This document shows positions 1-9,900 of a stretch of DNA of 64,000 bases, in pieces. The notes under the pieces are model-generated. The model saw only the letters and a list, made by a program, of their open reading frames with translations, did not search any database and was not told the DNA's origin. This DNA comes from Verrucomicrobiaceae bacterium (GTDB lineage: Bacteria > Verrucomicrobiota > Verrucomicrobiia > Verrucomicrobiales > Verrucomicrobiaceae): the NCBI GenBank assembly GCA_016713245.1, contig JADJPM010000005.1, positions 434,001 to 498,000 of the forward strand. Direction: 5' to 3'. Within the stretch, counting starts at the first letter, position 1; the number at the start of each line of letters is the position of its first letter. The position numbers and the translations under genes were made by a program.

Positions 1-1
1 C

Positions 2-130
2 ATGCCGCAGAAGCACGTCCGCGTCCGTGGCACCGAGAGGCATCTCTACATCGACCCTCGCGATGGGGCTGAAATCATCGTCGAGTATCCGCGTGAGCAG
101 TCCCTCGTGCTGCCTGTGAGCTTCCAGTGA
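2..130 (+). CDS. C-terminal part of an unidentified protein (cut by window start)
   Basis: An open frame runs from the window edge to a TGA at 128-130 and reads about 42 residues, ending in LVLPVSFQ. An ATG lies at position 2, but it is probably an internal methionine of a longer gene that begins before the window. The fragment is rich in charged and beta-prone residues, and no family can be named from it. It lies 114 bp upstream of the PDZ protein gene on the same strand, so the two could be co-transcribed. That the frame is coding is itself only moderately sure. Confidence 0.4.
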   Translation: MPQKHVRVRGTERHLYIDPRDGAEIIVEYPREQSLVLPVSFQ

Positions 131-244
131 TCCCTTTCCGCATCCATCGCCCGTTCTCGCGACAATGACTTGGCGTCGCGACGGGCGGGTGGTGGGTGCG
201 CCCCCTTTCGCCAGGTCACCAGCCGTTCAGAACACACCACCATC

Positions 245-1291
245 ATGAAACTCCATCGTTCCCTCCTGCTGGCCCTCGCCGCCAGCGCCACCACCGCCAC
301 GGCGCAACTGCCGGATGCCCCCAAGCTCCCTGAGGTGCCTAAACCGCCCCAGCCGCCTGAAGCCCGCTCCATGCCGCGCGAAAACAACGGCGAGCCTGAA
401 CAAAAACCCGTCGCTTACATGGGTGTACTCACTCGCGAGGTACCCGTCGAACTGCGCAGTCAGTTCGGCCTTCCAGAAGGCTTTGGCCTGATGGTCGATG
501 AGGTCATGCCCGATTCGCCCGCGAAGACCGCTGGCATTAAGACGCATGACGTGCTCGTGAAATTTGCCGATCAGCAGCTCGTGAACATGGAACAGCTCCT
601 CACCCTCGTGCGCAGCAAGAAAAAGGGCGACAATGTATCGCTCACGATCATCACTGGTGGCAAGGAAACTCAGATCAGCGTCACGCTCGCCGAGCGAATG
701 ATGCCGGCAAATGAGACGCGTCACACACCACGCGGCTTCCCCGGCATGCCACCGCAGATGCAGCACTTCTTTGGTGGCGGAGGTCAGGACGTTCGCGAGC
801 AGATGGAGCAGGTCCAAAAGCAGATGCGGGAGTATCAGGAGCGCATGCAGGAATGGCATCGCGGTGACCACCGCAGCCCATTTCCCCAGATGTCGCCCTC
901 ACGCCGGGAGGATGACCATCGTGATGGGAACCGCCCTGGAGGCCCCGGACCACGTGACGGAGAAAAGCGCTCTGAAATCCGTGTCGAAAGCCATGCAGCC
1001 GCCAACATCCTTCGTCGTGATGACTCCGGCGAATACCAACTCAAGAGCGAAGATGGTAAACGCACCTTCATCGCCCGCCCAAAAGAGGGCGAGGAGCAAA
1101 GCTGGCCGGTGAATACCGACGCGGAACGCCAGGCTGTGCCGGAGAAATTCCGCGAGAAGCTCCGGCTCTTCGACAACGTGCGTCAGGACTTCCAGTTCGA
1201 GCGTCGTGAGGGTGGCACACCACGCTCGCCCGAAGGTGGACCACGCGAAACACCACCTCCAGCGCCCAAAGGCCGCGAGACCTCCGTCTGA
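245..1291 (+). CDS. Secreted PDZ-domain protein
   Basis: This 348-residue protein starts with a clear signal peptide (MKLHRSLLLALAASATTATAQ), so the ATG at 245 is preferred to the in-frame upstream codon at 170. After a Pro-rich spacer, one PDZ domain spans roughly residues 55-145. It has a GFGLMVDEVMPDSPAKTAGI core, which is the peptide-binding loop and 'SPA..AGI' pattern seen in HtrA-type PDZ domains. No trypsin-like protease domain is present, so it is not itself a DegP-type protease. A Gln/Glu/Met-rich helical segment (about 180-205) and a low-complexity Arg/Gly/Pro-rich tail follow. A periplasmic or surface scaffold or binding role is inferred. The gene ends one base before the stop of the convergent sulfatase gene. 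Confidence 0.8.
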   Translation: MKLHRSLLLALAASATTATAQLPDAPKLPEVPKPPQPPEARSMPRENNGEPEQKPVAYMGVLTREVPVELRSQFGLPEGFGLMVDEVMPDSPAKTAGIKTHDVLVKFADQQLVNMEQLLTLVRSKKKGDNVSLTIITGGKETQISVTLAERMMPANETRHTPRGFPGMPPQMQHFFGGGGQDVREQMEQVQKQMREYQERMQEWHRGDHRSPFPQMSPSRREDDHRDGNRPGGPGPRDGEKRSEIRVESHAAANILRRDDSGEYQLKSEDGKRTFIARPKEGEEQSWPVNTDAERQAVPEKFREKLRLFDNVRQDFQFERREGGTPRSPEGGPRETPPPAPKGRETSV

Positions 1292-1292
1292 C

Positions 1293-2789
1293 CTACTTCA
1301 CCGCCTCGGCAAAGCCCGCCTCCGTGCGCTTCAACTCCGCCTGCAACGCCTCACGCATCTGCGTGAGGCGTTTTGCATGTTCGGAGGCTGTGATGACATT
1401 GCGCAGCTCTTCGGGATCATTCTTCAAATCGTAAAACTCCTCACCGGATTCGCCATCGAGGTAGTGGATGAGCTTGAACCCATCCTGCACGAGGGCGGTG
1501 TACATCGGCACGCCTTGATAATGATCCTGCGGGCGGCGCAGGCGGATCGTTTCGGTGGTGGTGCTGCCGTATTCATTGCCCATGTGCTCGTAGAGGCAGG
1601 CGTGTGGCCAGTTCATCGCCGGGTTTTCGAGCAGCGGCGTCAAATCGCGACCGTGAACGGCGAGCGGAGGATTCACGCCCATCATCGTGATCATCGTGGT
1701 CATCAGATCCGGCGCGTTCACGGGCGTGGCGCAAACCTGGCCTGAGGGGAAGCGCTTCGGCATGCTGACGATGAGCGGTGAGCGGTAATTCGCATCATAC
1801 GGAGCCAGCTTCGTGCGGAAGCCGTGGTGACCCATGCCAAAGCCCTGATCGGCGGTGTAGATGATGAGCGTGTTGTCATACTGACCGGTTTCTTTGAGGG
1901 CCGCGATGAGCTGACCCACGCCTTCATCGATGGCGGGCACGCATTCGTTCATCTGATGCACCCAATCGTCGTAGCGTTTGCCCTTTTTGCCCTCGCCGAA
2001 TTTTTCACCGCCTTTGCCGGTGACGGGATAGCCGTCCTCGCCGCGTGCCCAGGCCTGCATCTTGTCGAGATAGGCCGGTTTGCCTTCGCGAGGAGGAAAG
2101 ATGTCGGCGGGCACTTCGACGGGCGAGCCTTTGTACCTGCCGAGGTGACGCGCGGCGGGCTTCGATGGGCCGTGGATGCTGCCGTAGCAGAGCCAGAGAT
2201 ACCAGGGCTTCGATTTGTCGCGATTTTTGCCGCGGATGTAGTCGAGGGACCACTGGGTGTAATTGTCCGCCGGATAGCCTTCGACGGTCTTTTCGACGCC
2301 GTCGATGCTCAGGATCTGCGTCTCGTAATAAGCCCCGGCGTTCTCAGGATGCTTCGGGCGGTTCCAGACGATCTGATGATCCCAATCACGGCCCCATCCG
2401 CTATCCGTGCCGGTGTGCCATTTGCCGATGTGGGCGGTGTGGTAGCCGGATTTCCGCATCTCAGCCGGAATGAAGGGCGTCTTGGCTGGATCGTATTTGC
2501 TGCCGGGATACTGGCCTTCCATGGACATGCTCTCAATGGCGTGCGGATGCCTTCCCGTGAGCAGCGTGGCCCGCGAAGGCATGCACCAGGAGCCAAGGTA
2601 GGCCGCGTGGAAGCGAACGCCGTTTTTGGCGAGCGTGTCAATGTTCGGCGTCTTCACCCACGGCCAGGATTCCGGGTAGCAGCCGACGGTGCGGTAGTTT
2701 TGGTCGTCCGCGTAAATGAAGAGGACATTCGGCCGCGAAGCAGCCTGAACGACGAGAGCCAAAAGAAGAAAAAGGAGGGCAAAGCGCAT
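1293..2789 (-). CDS. Secreted type I (formylglycine) sulfatase
   Basis: A 498-residue arylsulfatase-family hydrolase predicted to cleave sulfate esters outside the cytoplasm, probably from sulfated polysaccharides. The start at 2789 gives a signal peptide (MRFALLFLLLALVVQA). Near the N-terminus PNVLFIYADDQ supplies the metal-binding aspartates. CMPSRATLLTGR follows at about residue 69, which is the C-x-P-S-R signature whose cysteine is converted to formylglycine. IGKWH and YTADQGFGMGHHG match the later active-site and metal-binding blocks. The length is usual for the family. It lies 44 bp downstream of the beta-barrel gene on the same strand and is convergent with the PDZ gene. The substrate cannot be read from the sequence. 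No maturase (FGE or anSME) gene is in the window. Confidence 0.93.
   Translation of the reverse strand: MRFALLFLLLALVVQAASRPNVLFIYADDQNYRTVGCYPESWPWVKTPNIDTLAKNGVRFHAAYLGSWCMPSRATLLTGRHPHAIESMSMEGQYPGSKYDPAKTPFIPAEMRKSGYHTAHIGKWHTGTDSGWGRDWDHQIVWNRPKHPENAGAYYETQILSIDGVEKTVEGYPADNYTQWSLDYIRGKNRDKSKPWYLWLCYGSIHGPSKPAARHLGRYKGSPVEVPADIFPPREGKPAYLDKMQAWARGEDGYPVTGKGGEKFGEGKKGKRYDDWVHQMNECVPAIDEGVGQLIAALKETGQYDNTLIIYTADQGFGMGHHGFRTKLAPYDANYRSPLIVSMPKRFPSGQVCATPVNAPDLMTTMITMMGVNPPLAVHGRDLTPLLENPAMNWPHACLYEHMGNEYGSTTTETIRLRRPQDHYQGVPMYTALVQDGFKLIHYLDGESGEEFYDLKNDPEELRNVITASEHAKRLTQMREALQAELKRTEAGFAEAVK
1345..1374 (+). terminator. Hairpin plus T-run, possible terminator of the PDZ gene
   Basis: AACGCCTCACGC (1345-1356) pairs perfectly with GCGTGAGGCGTT (1361-1372) around an ATCT loop, and TTTT closes the hairpin on the plus strand. 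It lies 54 bp past the PDZ stop codon but inside the coding end of the convergent sulfatase. The T-run is short, so termination strength is uncertain. Confidence 0.5.
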
Positions 2790-2833
2790 GACGGGGCTGA
2801 AACGACCCGGCTCGGCATCTTTCTCCGAGAAAA

Positions 2834-3859
2834 TCAGAACTTCCAAACAGCGGCGAGGCTGAGGACGAAGGCGGAGTCGAAGTTGAGACTGGCGGTGGAG
2901 CCGTTGGTGGTGATGTCGAACGGGCGCATGTATTGATAGCGAGCGCTGGCCTGTAGGCTGAGTCGCTGGGTGATGGGGCAGCGCAGGCCAAGGCCGACAT
3001 AGAACCCTGGGAGGACACGATTACGACTGCCCTTACCCGAGCTGGTCTGTGGGGCGTAGCCGGGCACGCTCACGGTGGTGCTGAAGTCGTACTCACCGCT
3101 GGCGATGCCGAGGAGGAAGCCGCCCTCGAGCATGAGATCGAGCTTTTCGGCCACGGGGATATCCAAGTAGCTACCGAATTGCAGGATGTGGAGATTGACG
3201 AGGAGGTTACGGCTACCTGCGAGCGTGGCGGTGGTGCCATTGGCGTCCACGGTGCGAGTGACACCTGCTGTGTTGAGAAGAGGGCCGAAGCCATTGAAGG
3301 GGCCGTTATATGGGGCGGGAGGAAAGGGGCCGCCGCCAGCCAGCGTGTAGCCATCCGTGATGGTGCCGAGGCTAGAGCTGAGAGTGTCGCTGTTGTGAAT
3401 GTCCGTATTGGCGAACTGGTAGCCGAGTTTGATGCCCCAGGTGGTATTTTGATCCCGCAGGAAGGGGAGTTTCACGGCCCCGAGTTCGAGGTATCCGCTG
3501 AACTCGAAGCCAGCAGCGGCAGCAATGGCGTTTTCAGCCGCGTTGCCAGCCTGAGGGAGGTTTCCGGAAAGAGTGGTAAAGCTGAGGCTGCCACCGGCGA
3601 TCTGTGCGGCGCTGGTGTAGGAGAAAAAGGTGGTGGCGTTACCCGCATTGCCACTGACGTCCGTCTGCACGCTGCCGTTTTGGTAGATGAAGCTGCCTGT
3701 TGGCGCGGGGGCGGGCACGGGAAAGGGATTGGTGAAGTTCCCGAAGCCGCTAAACTCGGATTTGAGGCCCACCATGGGGGCGTAACCGGCGGAGAAGCGC
3801 CAGCCGCCATCGGCTAGGGCTGTGCTGGAGAGGACTAGGAGGGTGAAAAGAGACTTCAT
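2834..3859 (-). CDS. Outer-membrane beta-barrel protein
   Basis: A 341-residue protein with a short signal peptide (MKSLFTLLVLSSTALA), which sets the start at 3859. The mature part alternates amphipathic strands with Gly/Asn/Thr-rich loops and ends in LAAVWKF. An aromatic C-terminal residue after an alternating strand is the usual beta-signal for BAM-dependent insertion. 'GYLELGAVKLPF', 'WGIKLGYQF' and 'FYVGLGLRC' read as transmembrane strands of a small OmpA/porin-like barrel. No plug or POTRA domain is visible, so it is not a classical TpsB exporter. It starts 47 bp after the stop of the giant repeat protein on the same strand, which suggests co-transcription. A partner role for that protein is only a hypothesis. 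Confidence 0.75.
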   Translation of the reverse strand: MKSLFTLLVLSSTALADGGWRFSAGYAPMVGLKSEFSGFGNFTNPFPVPAPAPTGSFIYQNGSVQTDVSGNAGNATTFFSYTSAAQIAGGSLSFTTLSGNLPQAGNAAENAIAAAAGFEFSGYLELGAVKLPFLRDQNTTWGIKLGYQFANTDIHNSDTLSSSLGTITDGYTLAGGGPFPPAPYNGPFNGFGPLLNTAGVTRTVDANGTTATLAGSRNLLVNLHILQFGSYLDIPVAEKLDLMLEGGFLLGIASGEYDFSTTVSVPGYAPQTSSGKGSRNRVLPGFYVGLGLRCPITQRLSLQASARYQYMRPFDITTNGSTASLNFDSAFVLSLAAVWKF

Positions 3860-3906
3860 ACGGGAGGAGATGGTTCGGGTTTCGTTCTCGTGATTCAGTG
3901 ATGTCC

Positions 3907-6900
3907 TCACGGAGGTGTGATCGGAGAGACGCGGTAGAATCGAGCAGCTCCAGGGGGAGCGTTGGTGAAGGGCGCACCGGTATCGATCCACTGGGTTTGA
4001 TTGGACTCGGCTCGCAGCGGAGTGGCGCTTGGCAGCCAGCTATTCGGAGCAAGGGTATCGCTGTAGTAGATGCGATACCACTGGCCGACGACGCTCGGCC
4101 ATGTGAGCACGATGGAGCCGCCGTTGTTGAGCTGGATGGTGGCATCGACGAAGGGCACAGCTGGCATCGGACCGGGCACGTTGGAGGCGAAGGGATACCT
4201 TTCGGCTGTCAGCACGGGAGCGAAGTTCACCGGTAGGACGCGGCTGGAGACGAAGAACGTCAGGCGCATGGTGACCGTGTCACCGATAGCCACAGGATAC
4301 GGATGATCCACATAGGCGGGCACCTGGCCGACTGGGCTGCTGAAGTTCACCAAACGCGGACGCTGGAGCAGTGGCAGAGCATCATACATACTGAGGTCCA
4401 CCTTAAGGCGGATACCATTGATCGCTGCGGCAGTGGTATTGCTGATTTGCACATCGAAATCGAAGGCGGCGGTTTGCGTGTTGACCTGGTAAGGATTGCC
4501 GCCGGTGCCGGGCGGGTTGGTGGTGAGCGGAAAGCTCAGTGCCAAAGGCTCAACGGTGCGGGCAAAGACACGGAAGGTATCCGTGACGGTGCCGCCCGCG
4601 CTGTCATCGGCGGTGATGGTGACATCCGTCTGGCCGAAGGCGAGAGCCACGAGGGTCACATGGGTGCCACCGGTGAGCGTGGCGGTGGCCTTGGTGGCAT
4701 CAGTATTGCCAGTGACCGTGAAGGTGAGTGTGTCGAGGTCCACATCAGCGAAGTGAGCACCGAGGGCCACGACGACGGGCGTGCCAGCGGTGACGGTCTG
4801 ATCCGGGATGCCCGGGGCGACGACGGTGGGAGCATCATTGACGGGTGTGACACTGATAGTGGTGCTCACCGTGGCTCCACGCAGATCAGGCGCGGTATTT
4901 CCGACGGCCGCCTGGATGGTGAAGCCGAACAGCGGCGTCGTGGTATTGTTCAAATTCAGGCTTGGGGTGAATTTGAGGCCCGCTGCGCCTTGAGCGAGGG
5001 TGATGTAGTCGTTTGCGGCGATGGCCGTGGTGCCGTTGTTTTGATACAAGGTGCCTCCCGTGATCCCGGTGATCTGGTAATGGGTGGTGAGACCTCCATC
5101 AGCGGTGTTGGCACTCACGACGAGGCCGCTGGTGCTCTGCGTGTCCTCATTGATGGTAGGCGAGGCAGTGATGGTCGGCTCGAAGGCGAAGGCTTCGACG
5201 GCTCCGGCATCGGGCGCGGGGCCACGTTGGCGGAGGTTCACGCCGCCACGTTGATCGACGGGGAGGGCTTCGGCGACGTTGAGGTCGCCATCGACATCAA
5301 AGGTGTCCGCGGGGAGGTTGGCGACGAGGCCGTTGTTGATGGCGGGGCTGCCGTTGAGCAGGGCGTGGGTCAAGGTGGGGCCACCGTTGTCGGCGAGGGG
5401 GCCGAGGAGCGGATCACGCGGGGAGGCGGCGGTGCCAGTGAGATCGTTGGTGGCGTTGAAGACGTTGATGTCACTGTTGCCGATGACGTTGCCGCCAGCG
5501 GAGGTGAAGGTGCCATTAGCGGAGTTGGAAATGCCGTCCACATCGGGGTTGGCACCGTTGCTGACATTTCCCGCGATAATGGTGTTACGGAGTGTGGTGG
5601 CGTAGACGTGAGGTCCCGTGAAGATTGAACTAGATTGATGTAAGCCACTAGCGGACCCTGCCAGGTTCACGGTATTAGCTGTGAGAGTGCAGTTTTCGAG
5701 AGTCAATGCGCCACTGCGGACCCCTGTGAAATAATGCAATGCTCCAGCTTGGGAACGGGCATTAAAATTTGTGCATTGGTTGCCTGAGATGGTGCTGTTT
5801 ACGAGACGACAAGTGCCAGTCGTCAATATTGCTCCGGCAGCCTCCGTATTCCTCGATGCATCCATGTTATTCGAAAGCAATGAGTTGATAATCGTGAGGG
5901 TGCCGGAAGACACAATAGCGCCGCCGCCGGGTCTGTCGCTATCAATGGAGGCACACCGATTACCAGTCACCGTGCAGCGTAGCAGTAACAGCGTGCCGCT
6001 GTTGACAATGCCACCACCACCTCCACCGCCAGATGCATTCCCTTCCATAATAACCAGATCATTGAGCTGGACATTTCCGCTGGAGTCTACGTGAAGCACC
6101 CGACGAGTATCGATACCACTGAGGCTCAGGCGGGCGGCTGATGGTCCCTGGATGGTGACGGTAGAATTGATTACCAAGGCAGCAACACCGCTAGGATGCG
6201 ATGTGCTGAACCTAATCGAATCCGCCAAGCCATCAGTAAAGACACTGCCTTCAAAGGTAATGGTGTTGGCTCCGGCGATGGCCTCGGCATTCAGCACGGC
6301 CTGGCGAAGAGTGCCTTCACCGGCGTTGTTGGTATTGATGACCACAAAGTCGTTCTGACCGATGGTAACGGTGGCGTTGGCGGGGCTGCCGGTGACGTAG
6401 GCGGCATCAGCGGTCACATTGAGGCGCACGGTTTCGGCGGCTTCGGCGTGGAGATCGGAGCTGGGGGTCAACGTGATGTCCACGAAGGTGTTGCCAGCGG
6501 GGATCACGATGGTGCCGGTGCTGCCGGGGGCGCGGGAGGCGAGGGTGGCTCCGGTTTGCGTCCAATCAGTGGCCAAGGCGGTGCTGGAGGCGTCGATGGC
6601 GAGCTGCACGGTGGTGGTTCCGAGGACACCGTTACGCGTGACGCGATAAGTGCCGGTGCCCGCGCTATTTTCGTCGGCGTTGGCGTCGGTGGCCGCGATG
6701 GAGATGGTGACGGCGTCGTCATTGCGGATGGTGCCGGTCTGCGGGCTGCCTGCGGTGCTGAGTGAAGCGCCAAGCGTGGTGCCGGTGATGCTGCCGAGGG
6801 CCACGGTGAAGGCTTCGTCGATTTCATTCGTGTCGTCATGGGTGACGGAGACGGTGATGGTCTTTGATTCGGTTGTGGTGCCAGTGAAGGCGAGCATGCC

Positions 6901-9900
6901 GTCGTTGTCGGTGTAGTCGCTAGCGGCCAGGGCAGTGCCGTCACTAGTGGTGTAAGCGATGGTGAAACCGCCCTGGACCGGATTGGAGAGTGTGGCGCTG
7001 AAGGTGAAGGCCGTGCTCGCACCGCCGGAGCCTTCATTCTTGTCGGCACTGACAGCAGCGAGGGTGATGACGCTGGTGTCGCTGTCGGTGATGTTGGCGG
7101 AGGCGTTCAACGTGGCTCCGAGAGCCACTTCGGGGTCTCGGGCGGTGAAGCCGTTCAACGTGAGCGAAACGGTCTCGGTGGCCTCGACGACGTTTTCATT
7201 CAAAACGGCCACGGTAATGTCTGCGGTCGTATTTCCGGCCAAAATGGTCACGGTGCCGCTTAGAGCGGTGAAATCGCTTCCAGAGGTCGCGGTGCCGCCG
7301 ACGGTATAAGTGACCGTGGTGTCGGTGGAGGCCGCATTCGTCTGTGTGATGCGGAAAACGGCATTTGTAGGTGAGGCGGCTTCGACGCCGTCGGTGATTT
7401 TGGCGAGGGTGACGGTGGCGGCGTCGTTATCGGCGATGTTCGCGGTGGCGGCGACGGTGGCTCCGAGGCTGACGTCGGGGTCACGGGCGGTGAAGCCGGT
7501 GAGGGTGGCGATGACTGTTTCCGTGCTTTCGACAAGGTTTTCGTCGATCACTGGGACGCTGATATCAGCGGTCAAACTACCTGCGGCGATGGTCACGCTA
7601 CCACTGAGGGCGGTGAAGTCCGTGCCGCTCGTTGCGGTGCCGGTGACGGCGTAAGTCACGACGGTGTCGGTGCTGCTCGGCGCAGTCTGGGTGACACGGA
7701 AGAGGCCGTTGGTGCCGGGCTCGGCTCCGTCGTTGATTTTGGCGAGCGTAACCGTGGCGCTGTCGTTGTCCGTGATGTCGGCGGTGGCGGCGAGGGTGGC
7801 TCCGAGGCTGACATCGGGATCACGAGCGGTGAAGGCGGTCAGCGTGAGCGAGATCGTTTCGGTGGCCTCGACGAGGGCATCATTGGTGATGGTGACGGAG
7901 ACATCGGCGGTGGTGTTGCCAGCTAGGATCGTCACGGAACCGCTCGGAGCGGTGAAATCACTGCCGCTAGTGGCGGTGCCTCCGACGGTGTAGGTCAAAA
8001 CGGTGTTCACGGAGGCAGCGGCTGTCTGCGTGACTCGGAAAAGAGCGCTGGTAGGCGTCTCGGCACCATCGGTGATCTTGGCGATCGTGACGGTGGCGGT
8101 GTCGCTGTCGGTGATGTCGGCCGAGGCGTTCACGGTGGCTCCGAGAGTGATCTCAGGATCACTGCTGGTGATGCCGGTCAAGGTGAGTGAAACGGTCTCG
8201 GTGGCTTCGACGACGTTTTCATTCAAGACGGCCACGCTGATGTCGGCGGTCGTATTTCCGGCCAAAATGGTCACGGTGCCGCTCAGAGCGGTGAAATCGG
8301 TGCCAGAGGCGGCGGTGCCTCCGACGGTGTAGCTCAACGTCGTGTCTGTGCTGCTCGCGGCGGTCTGGGTGACGCGGAAGAGGGCGTTGGTCGGCACGGC
8401 GGCTTCGACGCCGTCGGTGAACTTCGCGAGGGTGACGGTGGCGGTGTCTTCGTCGGTGATGCTGACCGTGGCGGAGATGGTGGCTCCGAGGTTGATATCG
8501 GCATCACCTGCGCTGAAGCCATTCAGCGTGGCGATGACGGTTTCGGTGGCTTCGACGATGACATCGTTGGTGACGGCGACGGCGATGTCGGCCGTGGTTT
8601 GACCAGCGAGGATGGTGACGCTGCCACTGAGGGCGGTGAAGTCGGCACCGCTGGTGCCGCTGCCGGTTACGGCGTAGGTCACGGTGGTGTTCGTGCTGCT
8701 CACCGCCGTCTGCGTGACGCGGAAGAGGCCGTTGGTGCCGGGCTCGGCTCCGTCGTTGATTCTGGCGATGGTGACGGTGGCGCTGTCGTTGTCCGTGATA
8801 TTGGCAGTGGCGAGCACGGTGGCTCCGAGGCTGACATCGGCATCGCGGGCGGTAAAGCCGGTCAAGGTGAGCGAAAGCGTCTCCGTGGCTTCGACGATGG
8901 CATCATTGGAGATGGCGACGGTGATGTCGGCGGTGGTTTGACCGGCGAGGATGGTCACGGAGCCGCTCGGAGCCGTGTAATCACTGCCACTCGTGGCGGT
9001 GCCGCCGGTGGTGTAGGTGATGACGGTGTCCACCGTAGCCGCAGCAGTCTGCGTGACGCGGAAGAGGGCGCTGGTGGGCGTTTCGACTCCGTCGTTGATC
9101 CTCGCGATGGTCACGGTGGCGGTGTCGTCATCGGAGAGGTTCATCGTGGCGGCGTTGGGGGTGCCGAGGGTGACGTTATTGACCGAGGTGACCGTGTTGA
9201 CAGTGAGGATGACGGTTTCGGTCGGTTCGAGCGTGGTGCCGTCGTTGAGGACGGCGACGTCGATGTCAGCGGTGGTGCTGCCGGCTGGGATGATCACGCT
9301 GCCGCTGAGGGCGGTGAAGTCGGTGCCGCTGGTGGCGGTGCCGGTGACAGTGTAGGCCACGGTGGTGTCCGTGGAGCTGGCTGCGGTCTGGGTGACGCGG
9401 AATTTGCCATTCGTGGGCGCATTGGCCTCCGCACCATCGGTGATCTTCGCGATGCTCACCGTGCCGGCGTCATCGTTGTTGATCGTGCTCGTCGCAGGTG
9501 CGCCGGCGATGACGTAGCCGTTGTCCGGAGCGCTGAGGGTGACGGTGAAGGCTTCGTTTGGCTCCACGGTGGTATCGCCGCTGACGGGGATGGTCACGGT
9601 GGTGGTGGCATTGCCAGTGGTGATGGTGGCGGTGCCGGTGGGCAGGGTGCCGCCGACGAAATCGGTGCCGTTCACGGCGGCGCCGCTGACGGTGTAGGTC
9701 ATGTTCACATCGCCGGAGGTGCCGCCCGTGCGGGTGATGGTGAAGACGAAGTTCGTCGTGCCGGAGTTGCCTTCGCTGATGGCGGCGAGGTTGCCGATGG
9801 AGACGAATTTTTGCACCTCAAAGGCTCCGGCATCGACGGTGCCGATGGCACGGGTGAAGGAGGCTCCGCGTTGGTCCACGTCGATAACCTCAGTGGTGTC

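Noticed and set aside
7081..9121. Regularly spaced similar sequence that could suggest a CRISPR array
   Set aside because: The period is about 340 bp, it lies inside a protein gene, and there are no short repeats with unique spacers.
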